From contig DNVQ01000062.1 in NCBI GenBank assembly GCA_003507475.1, positions 1 through 7,548 of the forward strand: 7,548 bases of DNA, written 5' to 3'. The number at the start of each line of letters is the position of its first letter. Within the stretch, counting starts at the first letter, position 1. This DNA is from Candidatus Moraniibacteriota bacterium (GTDB taxonomy: Bacteria; Patescibacteriota; Minisyncoccia; Moranbacterales; UBA9337). A program made the translations under genes and the position numbers. Shown piece after piece: positions 1-4,772 of this stretch. The notes under the pieces are model-generated. The model was not told the DNA's origin and did no database searches. It saw nothing but the letters and a program-made list of their open reading frames with translations.

Positions 1-53
1 AAAAACCTCTCTAATAAATTTTCGAAGAACAAGCCTGCCTCTTTTATTTTCAT
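1..53 (-). CDS. Possible 5' end of a gene running off the left edge (unrecognised)
   Basis: A minus-strand frame opens with ATG at 53-51 and stays open to the window edge, giving 17 residues that begin MKIKEAGLFFENLLERF. A promoter-like pair lies directly upstream at 57-85 and would place the transcript start at or just inside the ATG, so the message would be leaderless or nearly so. There is no convincing Shine-Dalgarno site. Two plus-strand frames are also open here (to 57 and 72), so the direction is not certain. The same promoter could instead drive an RNA gene. The fragment is too short to assign a family. Confidence 0.3.
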   Translation of the reverse strand, partial: MKIKEAGLFFENLLERF

Positions 54-56
54 ATA

Positions 57-85
57 AGATTACCCCTAACTAAAATAAAAGTCAA
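57..85 (-). promoter_or_regulatory. Candidate sigma70-type promoter for the left-edge unit
   Basis: Read on the minus strand there is TTGACT (85-80), a 17-nt spacer, and TAATCT (62-57). The -10 hexamer and spacer length are the same as in the promoter of the structured RNA at 462-490. The start point would fall near position 50-53, at the ATG of the left-edge frame. Confidence 0.45.
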
Positions 86-110
86 TTTTAAATATTTTTA
101 TTAAAAAATT

Positions 111-147
111 AATACAAAAGTAACATTATCTCACTTACTTTTGTATT
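111..147. terminator. Bidirectional AT-rich hairpin terminator
   Basis: Positions 111-123 and 135-147 form a perfect 13-bp inverted repeat with an 11-nt loop. On the plus strand it is followed by a long T-rich run (148-159). On the minus strand it is followed by AATTTTTT (110-103). It separates the structured RNA unit from whatever lies at the left edge. The stem is almost all A-T, so it is weaker than the GC-rich terminator at 202-235. Confidence 0.6.
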
Positions 148-201
148 TTATATTTTTTTACTAATCTATTTTATTTATAAATGATATTAATTTATCAAAT
201 G

Positions 202-235
202 AAAAGGTGCCGACACTCGCATTGAGTTCGGCACC
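202..235 (-). terminator. GC-rich intrinsic terminator of the structured RNA
   Basis: An 8-bp stem, 228-235 with 206-213, continues past one bulged C into a 4-bp stem (224-227 with 215-218) with a 5-nt loop. On the minus strand it runs straight into TTTTC. It lies one base past the stop codon of the 26-aa ORF. Confidence 0.85.
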
Positions 236-236
236 A

Positions 237-317
237 TTAGGGAGGCAGTTTCTCGAGACGAGGAACTGGCGGTGAAAAATTTGAGGCCACAGAGCGTGAA
301 AATTTTCCATGAGACAT
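237..317 (-). CDS. Possible 26-aa proline-rich basic peptide inside the structured RNA
   Basis: ATG at 317-315, stop TAA at 239-237, product beginning MSHGKFSRSVASNF and ending PPVPRLEKLPP. A GGGAG Shine-Dalgarno-like site lies 7 nt upstream (329-325), while none of the long genes in the window has one. The peptide has net positive charge and a proline-rich C-terminal half, with no membrane segment. Against it: the frame passes through three hairpins of domain II, and the SD can pair with CTCCC at 244-240 just before the stop codon. The site may therefore be a structural helix rather than a ribosome site. The RNA could be dual-function, or the ORF could be chance. Confidence 0.27.
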   Translation of the reverse strand: MSHGKFSRSVASNFSPPVPRLEKLPP

Positions 318-408
318 TGCTCAACTCCCAAGAAATTCTTCCTAATTGATCAGGGCAGGAATTAAAACTTTTTGCCCCCTAACCAGCTAATATGCCATGT
401 TTGAAATA

Positions 409-425
409 CGGGGTATCTAATCCCG
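409..425 (-). other. Hairpin identical to the 16S rRNA 790 loop
   Basis: On the minus strand the 13 nt at 423-411 read GGATTAGATACCC, identical to the conserved 16S rRNA segment at E. coli 785-797 (tip of helix 24). The hairpin here is CGGG/CCCG around a 9-nt loop ATTAGATAC, closed by G-C pairs as in the ribosome. Flanking sequence does not resemble 16S rRNA, so this is not an rRNA gene fragment. Chance identity cannot be excluded. Confidence 0.5.
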
Positions 426-461
426 CGACACGCCAGCCATCAAAAGAATTTCTTATTTAGA

Positions 462-490
462 AGATTAGAATGAAACAACTTCTCTGTCAA
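462..490 (-). promoter_or_regulatory. Promoter of the structured RNA
   Basis: TTGACA (490-485), a perfect sigma70 -35 consensus, then a 17-nt spacer and TAATCT (467-462) as the -10. Initiation about 7 nt downstream gives a 5' end near 455, matching the first base of the long-range helix of the RNA. It lies about 80 nt beyond the terminator of the 52-aa gene, so the two are separate units. Confidence 0.65.
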
Positions 491-568
491 ATAATTCCAA
501 CTAAACAAAAAATAGATTTCCAGTAATAGAAGGACCACTCAAATAATGTAATTTTTTTTACGAAAATT

Positions 569-603
569 AAAAATGCTAGAAAATAAATTTCATTTCCTAG
601 CAT
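569..603 (-). terminator. Intrinsic terminator of the 52-aa peptide gene
   Basis: A 7-bp stem, 597-603 with 573-579, continues past one mismatch into 4 more A-T pairs (592-595 with 581-584) around a 7-nt loop. It is followed on the minus strand by TTTTAATTTT. It begins 27 nt after the TAA of the small gene. Confidence 0.75.
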
Positions 604-629
604 CTCCAAAGAACTGCGACGTAATGGAA

Positions 630-788
630 TTATGACCAATCAAGTAAATTTACGCCAATCAAATCAAATGTCCTTATGGATGGACACTTATCACCCTCAC
701 TTTTCTCATCATCTTCAGTTGAATCTTTTATTTCTTTATCCTTCTCGGCAGATCCGCGTAAGGACTTAATGTCTGCAATTTCAGTCAT
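630..788 (-). CDS. Small acidic 52-aa protein, unrecognised
   Basis: ATG at 788-786, TAA at 632-630. The ATG is the only plausible start because an in-frame TAG lies 9 nt upstream. A GGGAGG ribosome site precedes it, a TAGACA/TATAAT promoter lies about 110 nt upstream and a hairpin terminator follows, so this is a complete monocistronic unit despite its size. The product has two parts. Residues 1-34 (MTEIADIKSLRGSAEKDKEI onward) are highly charged, Asp/Glu/Lys/Ser-rich and probably disordered. Residues 35-52 start with the only cysteine and end in a hydrophobic stretch, CPSIRTFDLIGVNLLDWS. There is no signal peptide and no clear membrane helix. This layout resembles a leader plus core of a processed peptide, or a small protein with a C-terminal docking segment, but no modification, protease or transport gene lies nearby. 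I do not recognise a family and assign no function. Confidence 0.7.
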   Translation of the reverse strand: MTEIADIKSLRGSAEKDKEIKDSTEDDEKSEGDKCPSIRTFDLIGVNLLDWS

Positions 789-792
789 AATT

Positions 793-798
793 CCTCCC
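793..798 (-). promoter_or_regulatory. Strong ribosome binding site of the 52-aa gene
   Basis: GGGAGG (798-793) stands 4 nt before the ATG at 788. A second purine-rich stretch, AAGGAGG (849-843), lies about 50 nt further upstream with no usable start codon after it. The TTCCT at 839-835 between them can pair with either one, so the site might be opened or hidden by alternative folding of the leader. Confidence 0.65.
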
Positions 799-906
799 TA
801 TCTCATGTTTTTTTAATAAAAATGATTCTATCCCAGGAACTACCTCCTTATACGTCTTTATGTTATTCAATTTACAAGAAACTTCTCGATATCTTCATTA
901 AGCCTT

Positions 907-934
907 ATTATACACATAAAATTAAGAATGTCTA
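907..934 (-). promoter_or_regulatory. Promoter of the 52-aa peptide gene
   Basis: TAGACA (934-929), a 16-nt spacer and a perfect TATAAT (912-907). The start would be near 900, leaving an untranslated leader of about 112 nt before the ATG at 788. The leader contains the duplicated SD-like sequence noted at 843-849 and an eight-codon frame starting MKISRSFL without an SD site. Confidence 0.65.
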
Positions 935-1096
935 TATTTATAAATCAAAAACATTTCTCACATAATCTCAAGGTCGTGAGTAAATAATAACAGATTAACT
1001 AAATTCATTGTGAATAACAAGAGGTATAACCTCGGAAACAGAAAAAGTTGAACCTCTTCAATTTGGAAGTAATTCAGTTAATTGCATATTAATTAT
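935..1096. other. Gene-free spacer between ftsH and the small-gene region
   Basis: No ORF longer than about 20 codons has start signals here on either strand. The only structure seen is a set of competing short pairings. GAGGT at 1021-1025 can pair with ACCTC at 1029-1033. The longer AAGAGGT at 1019-1025 can instead pair with ACCTCTT at 1052-1058. No U-run follows on the minus strand, so it is a poor terminator. Confidence 0.4.
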
Positions 1097-1127
1097 AAAA
1101 AATATCCGCCTAGGGCGGATATTTTTT
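1097..1127. terminator. Terminator after ftsH
   Basis: A perfect 14-bp inverted repeat, 1097-1110 with 1114-1127, with a 3-nt loop and a GC-rich centre flanked by A and T runs. It works as an intrinsic terminator in either direction. It begins 4 nt after the ftsH stop codon and ends the S1-cmk-tilS-ftsH run. Confidence 0.92.
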
Positions 1128-1131
1128 AAGT

Positions 1132-3009
1132 TTATTCTTCTATTCTTTTTGTTTCTTTATTTTCCACCATCTCAATCTTTTCTGCCAAGCCTGTTATTCC
1201 TACAATCTCATCAAACTCTTCTTTTTCAATCGTTTCTTTTTCGATTAAAGTTTCAGCCAGTTTGTCGAGTTTATCTTTTTTGAGAGTGATAAGTTCCAAA
1301 GATCTTTTTCTTGCTCCTTCAATTAAATTATGCACCTCGATATCTATATCTTGAGCAGTTTTTTCTGAATAATTTTTCTGTTCACTCACTTCCTTGCCTA
1401 AGAAAATCAATTCTTCTTTTTTGCCAAAAGTTCTTGGCCCCAAATCGCTCATTCCATAGCGAGTAACCATATTTCTAGCCATGTTAGTTGCCCTCTCCAA
1501 GTCATTTGAAGCTCCCGTAGTCACATCGCCAAAAGTTTCCTGCTCTGTCACATAACCGCTTAGCAATACCGCAATTTCATCTAGGAAATATCCGCGTGAG
1601 TGAAGCATTTTATCTTCAGTCGGCACCGCCATGGTATAACCTCCAGCACTTCCTCGAGAAATAATGGAAATCTTTTGAACTGGGTCAGCGTACTTAGAAA
1701 AAGCGGCAACAAGCGCATGTCCTGCCTCATGATAAGCTACGATTCTTTGTTCATCTTTGCGGATTACCCGACTTCTTCTTTCTGGTCCCATCATTACTTT
1801 CTCAATTGATTCTCGCAGTTCTTCCATTCCAATTTTAGTTTTATTTTTTCTAGCCGATAAAATTGCTCCTTCATTTACTAAATTAGCCAAATCGGCTCCA
1901 GAAAAACCAGGAGTTCTCTGTGCAATATTCTCAATATTTACATCTTCTTCTAATTTTTTATTTTTACAGTGGATTTTCAAAATTGCTTTTCTTTCATTAA
2001 TATCTGGTAAATCCAAAGTTACACGCCTATCAAATCTTCCTGGTCGCAAAAGGGCCGGATCCAGAACATCGGGACGATTAGTGGCTGCCATTACAATTAC
2101 ATTGGCGCCTGTTTCAAAACCATCCATTTCAACCAATATCTGATTTAAAGTTTGCTCTCTTTCATCATGTCCTCCTCCAAGACCCGCTCCACGATGACGC
2201 CCCACTGCATCAATTTCGTCAATAAATACAATAGCTGGCGCATTTTTCTTGGCTTGCTTAAATAAATCTCTCACACGAGATGCTCCCACTCCCACAAACA
2301 TTTCCACAAATTCTGATCCACTGATATTGAAAAATGGCACCCCCGCTTCTCCGGCTACCGCTTTGGCCACCAAAGTTTTACCAGTTCCGGGAGGACCTAA
2401 AAGCAAAACTCCTTTTGGAATTTTAGCTCCCATATTCAAAAACTTTTTCGGATGTTTTAAGAATTCCACCACCTCCATTAATTCTTCCTTGGCTTCTTTG
2501 GCTCCAGCCACATCTTTAAAGAGAGTTCTTTTCTTTTTATCTTTCGGGTCAATCATTCTAGCTTTACTCATTCCAAATGACATAGCTTGAGAATTTCCCC
2601 TTTGAGCTTGACGCATCATAAACCACAAAAATCCCACAATCAAAAGTATGGGCAAGAGAAATGGCAAAATTATTCCAGCCCATAAAGCCACCCCTGATTC
2701 TCTTTTTATTTCAATATTAACTTTCTGCAATGATTCCTTGTTGACTCCATAGTTTGCCAAAGTTTCTGTCAGCGAACTCTCAGCCTCCTTGGAAGCTTTT
2801 TCTTGTGTTCCATTATTGAGTTCTATTTTCAATTCGCTTCCTGAAACAGAAATATCCTTAACTTCATTATTGTTAATTTGACTGACTAAAGTAGAAAGAG
2901 AAATATCTTCAATTTTAACAGCTGGCGCCTTGTATATTATCATCAGGCCAGAAATCAACAAAAATACTATTAAAGTTGGAGCTAAAACATTTTTTAAAAA
3001 TTTATCCAT
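1132..3009 (-). CDS. ftsH: ATP-dependent zinc metalloprotease FtsH
   Basis: Membrane-anchored AAA+ protease that forms hexamers and extracts and degrades misfolded membrane proteins and short-lived regulators. At 625 aa it is full length for the family. Transmembrane segments lie at about 9-27 and 109-131, around a short extracytoplasmic domain (about 30-105). The AAA+ module follows: Walker A GPPGTGKT at 205-212, pore loop FVG at 238-240, Walker B VFIDEID at 261-267, and the second region of homology with its arginine fingers at about 309-328. The M41 peptidase domain has the zinc motif HEAGH at 427-431 and the third-ligand Asp at about 503 in [10 protein letters not shown]. The C-terminal helical tail is acidic and basic. 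No key residue is missing. It follows tilS by 42 bp and is closed by a terminator. The ATG has no SD site. tilS-ftsH adjacency is known from Firmicutes, where hpt usually lies between; hpt is absent here. Confidence 0.98.
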   Translation of the reverse strand: MDKFLKNVLAPTLIVFLLISGLMIIYKAPAVKIEDISLSTLVSQINNNEVKDISVSGSELKIELNNGTQEKASKEAESSLTETLANYGVNKESLQKVNIEIKRESGVALWAGIILPFLLPILLIVGFLWFMMRQAQRGNSQAMSFGMSKARMIDPKDKKKRTLFKDVAGAKEAKEELMEVVEFLKHPKKFLNMGAKIPKGVLLLGPPGTGKTLVAKAVAGEAGVPFFNISGSEFVEMFVGVGASRVRDLFKQAKKNAPAIVFIDEIDAVGRHRGAGLGGGHDEREQTLNQILVEMDGFETGANVIVMAATNRPDVLDPALLRPGRFDRRVTLDLPDINERKAILKIHCKNKKLEEDVNIENIAQRTPGFSGADLANLVNEGAILSARKNKTKIGMEELRESIEKVMMGPERRSRVIRKDEQRIVAYHEAGHALVAAFSKYADPVQKISIISRGSAGGYTMAVPTEDKMLHSRGYFLDEIAVLLSGYVTEQETFGDVTTGASNDLERATNMARNMVTRYGMSDLGPRTFGKKEELIFLGKEVSEQKNYSEKTAQDIDIEVHNLIEGARKRSLELITLKKDKLDKLAETLIEKETIEKEEFDEIVGITGLAEKIEMVENKETKRIEE

Positions 3010-3051
3010 TTATTTTTTATCTATATATTTATTAATAACTTACCCTTTTTA

Positions 3052-4026
3052 TCAGTAACTCATATGAATAATATCACCTTTTTTGTTAATTTTCAACCCT
3101 TTTAGCTTCATTTGTTGAGATTTGTTTTTATCACTTTTGATGATTTTTATGATTTCTTCCAAGTGAGCACTTTCTATATTTAAAAGATTCTTTTTTAAAT
3201 TAAAAATGATTTTTCGTAAAATCTGTTTTTGCAAAGCAGGATGATTCTTAAGAAACTTCTTATCCTCAAAAAAATAAGCATTTTTCTCTTTATCAAAATC
3301 AGCTTTCTCCAAAAATTTATTTGCGCTTTTTAAAATAAAATCATGATCATTCGCCAAATTACCTGCAGAATTAGCTAGGGTTTTGCGCAAAATAGGATTA
3401 TATTCTTTTTCCAAAAGAGGAATGAGTTTATTTCTAATTTTATTTCTCAAATATTTGCTCTCCTTATTGGTCTTATCTAGGCGATATTTTAGATTTTTAT
3501 TTTTTAAATAAGCCATAATTTCTCGACGGCTTGTATCTAAAAGTGGTCTGACAATTCGATTATTTTTTGGTCTGATACTGCCGAGTCCCAAAAGTCCGCT
3601 CCCTCGAATCAGCCGCATTAGCATGGTCTCAGCTTGATCATCTTGATTATGGGCTACGGCAGTTAAATCAAACTTATTTTCTTTTCTGATTTTTTCAAAA
3701 AAATCATAACGTAATTCGCGCAAAAAACTTTCTGTCGGTTTTCTCTGACTTTCTTTTTTAGCATCCAGCACTTCTAATTTTAGGTTATATATCTGCGCTA
3801 ATTTTCGCACAAAAACTTCATCCTTATCACTATCAACTCCTCGCAGACCATAATTAATATGCACCACTAAAAGCTGAAATTTTTTCTTCTTAGAGAGACT
3901 CGCTAAAATATCCAAAAGGCAGACGCTATCCGGTCCGCCTGAAACTCCCACTACAATTTTACTACCTTCCTGCCAGAGGCTAAATTGATGCGCGAATGTT
4001 TGAATTTTTTTGATTAATTTAACCAT
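3052..4026 (-). CDS. tilS: tRNA(Ile)-lysidine synthase TilS, short form
   Basis: ATP-dependent N-type PP-loop enzyme that converts C34 of the CAU-anticodon tRNA-Ile to lysidine, so that it reads AUA codons. The PP-loop motif SGGPDS is at 29-34, HINYGLRG at 56-63, and the family motif HNQDDQAET at 126-134 is followed by RLIRGSGLLGL at 138-148. RNKIR at 194-198 marks the tRNA-contacting region. At 324 aa it is much shorter than the roughly 430-470 aa forms of E. coli and Bacillus. It resembles the short Aquifex type, with the N-terminal domain plus one C-terminal domain and no clear final TilS-C domain. No tRNA gene is seen in the window. It lies between the CMP kinase and ftsH in the same direction, ends in TGA, and its ATG has no SD site but an A/T-rich leader. 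Confidence 0.95.
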   Translation of the reverse strand: MVKLIKKIQTFAHQFSLWQEGSKIVVGVSGGPDSVCLLDILASLSKKKKFQLLVVHINYGLRGVDSDKDEVFVRKLAQIYNLKLEVLDAKKESQRKPTESFLRELRYDFFEKIRKENKFDLTAVAHNQDDQAETMLMRLIRGSGLLGLGSIRPKNNRIVRPLLDTSRREIMAYLKNKNLKYRLDKTNKESKYLRNKIRNKLIPLLEKEYNPILRKTLANSAGNLANDHDFILKSANKFLEKADFDKEKNAYFFEDKKFLKNHPALQKQILRKIIFNLKKNLLNIESAHLEEIIKIIKSDKNKSQQMKLKGLKINKKGDIIHMSY

Positions 4027-4060
4027 TTTAAAAATTTAGATTAGATAAATTTTATGACTA

Positions 4061-4087
4061 GATTTCTCGACAAGCTCGAAATGACAT
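4061..4087. repeat. Imperfect palindrome, probable dispersed intergenic repeat
   Basis: In the 94-bp gap between the CMP kinase and tilS, the core TTTCTCGACAAGCTCGAAAT folds on itself (TCGA with TCGA around CAAGC, or TTTC with GAAA) and is followed by GACATG. From memory, intergenic sequences of the form CTCGAC-n-GCTCGAAATGACA recur in several AT-rich genomes, including Bacteroidetes. Only one copy is present here, so repetition cannot be shown from this window. Confidence 0.4.
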
Positions 4088-4120
4088 GATTGGAAATTTT
4101 TCTGCAATATCTAAAGAAAG

Positions 4121-4684
4121 CTATTTATTATTTATTTTTTCTTCTATATATTTCAAAACAGCTTCAAAAACTTCCTCTTTGGATAAATTAGTAGTATCAA
4201 TGACGAAGTCATAATTCTTTTTATCACGAATGTTGATATTGTAATATTTCATATATCTAGCATCATCAGTAACTCGCCTCTCTTGAATTTTTTTCATAAT
4301 ATCTTCCAAGGAAAAATCTCCACTAATTTCATTTCGATGATTCTCTTTTTGTAATTCCTTAAAAACTCTTGTTGCCCCCTCTTTTTCATCCACACTCAAA
4401 TATATTTTAAGAGATTGAGGAATAAAGTGCCAGGCAGTGCGACTTTCAATTATAAAATCTAATTCTTTTTGGGAAAGTTCAATTAAATAGTCATCCACTT
4501 CTTTATCAATAGCAGGATCTGTCTCCCCTAATTTTAAATACTCAACCAGAGTTAAATTTCTCTTAGCAGCCATATCGCGAAAAATTTGCCCCATATAATA
4601 CCGAGGGTAACTTAGCTGAGAAGAAATCAACTTTGCAATAGTGCTCTTGCCAGAGCCCTCATCACCATTAAAAGAAATAATCAT
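4121..4684 (-). CDS. cmk: (d)CMP kinase, archaeal-type cytidylate kinase family
   Basis: P-loop nucleoside monophosphate kinase, 187 aa, expected to phosphorylate CMP and dCMP with ATP to supply CTP, dCTP and lipid precursors. Walker A is GDEGSGKS at 7-14. The NMP-binding part carries MGQIFRDMA at 31-39 and a DPAIDKEVD motif at 56-64, the arrangement typical of the archaeal-type (TIGR02173-like) family. ESRTAW at 80-85 matches the family's E-(G/S)-R-x-A segment, a lid region ERRVTDDARY lies at 135-144, and DFVIDTTN at 159-166 completes the fold. Usual bacterial Cmk is about 220 aa with a different NMP domain. It follows the S1 gene, and cmk and rpsA are neighbours in many bacteria, which supports CMP as substrate. 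No SD site. A terminator lies between it and S1, so it may depend on read-through. An adenylate-kinase-like role is less likely but not excluded. Confidence 0.8.
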   Translation of the reverse strand: MIISFNGDEGSGKSTIAKLISSQLSYPRYYMGQIFRDMAAKRNLTLVEYLKLGETDPAIDKEVDDYLIELSQKELDFIIESRTAWHFIPQSLKIYLSVDEKEGATRVFKELQKENHRNEISGDFSLEDIMKKIQERRVTDDARYMKYYNINIRDKKNYDFVIDTTNLSKEEVFEAVLKYIEEKINNK

Positions 4685-4715
4685 ATTTTTTATTTTTAAA
4701 CAAATTACTTAAAAT

Positions 4716-4751
4716 GAAAAGCCGTAAGTATCTTAAGTCTCACGGCTTTTC
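4716..4751. terminator. Terminator after the S1 gene
   Basis: A perfect 10-bp stem, 4742-4751 with 4716-4725, with a 16-nt loop. On the minus strand it ends in TTTTC then ATTTT. It lies 22 nt after the S1 stop codon and 32 bp before the CMP kinase ATG, so the S1 message can end separately from the downstream genes. I see no clear promoter between it and the kinase start. Confidence 0.75.
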
Positions 4752-4772
4752 TAAGTTCACAAAACTCAAGAT

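Larger units (their letters stand above)
200..455 (-). ncRNA. Unrecognised structured RNA of about 255 nt with its own promoter and terminator
   Basis: A minus-strand transcription unit with promoter at 462-490, expected 5' end near 454-456 and GC-rich terminator at 202-235. Hand folding gives two closed domains. Domain I (330-454) is closed by an exact 11-bp helix, 444-454 with 330-340, extended by 439-443 with 346-350 across a 5-nt bulge. It contains hairpins 409-412/422-425 (loop ATTAGATAC) and 373-377/353-357. Domain II (240-329) is closed by 325-329 with 240-244. It contains hairpins 310-313/320-323, 300-308/274-282 (with 296-298/288-290 inside) and 264-268/246-250 (with 259-262/252-255 inside). 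The first helix begins at the predicted start site, which supports the boundaries. I see no RNase P, tmRNA, SRP or 6S signatures. It could instead be a leader plus mRNA for the 26-aa ORF at 237-317. Existence of the unit is well supported; its function is unknown. Confidence 0.7.

Noticed and set aside
409..425. A 16S rRNA gene fragment
   Set aside because: Only the 13-nt helix 24 tip matches; sequence on both sides has no similarity to 16S rRNA.
200..455. RNase P RNA, tmRNA, SRP RNA or 6S RNA
   Set aside because: No GAGGAAAGTCC-type RNase P core, no tRNA-like ends or CCA for tmRNA, no GGAAG/GCAG SRP loop, and no single long rod with a central bubble for 6S.
1019..1058. Terminator or riboswitch downstream of ftsH
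   Set aside because: The pairings are short and no U-run follows; the strong ftsH terminator at 1097-1127 already explains termination.
1600..2590. Plus-strand frames of 69, 128 and 113 codons opposite ftsH
   Set aside because: They lie entirely within the ftsH coding sequence and show no recognisable domain; they are shadows.
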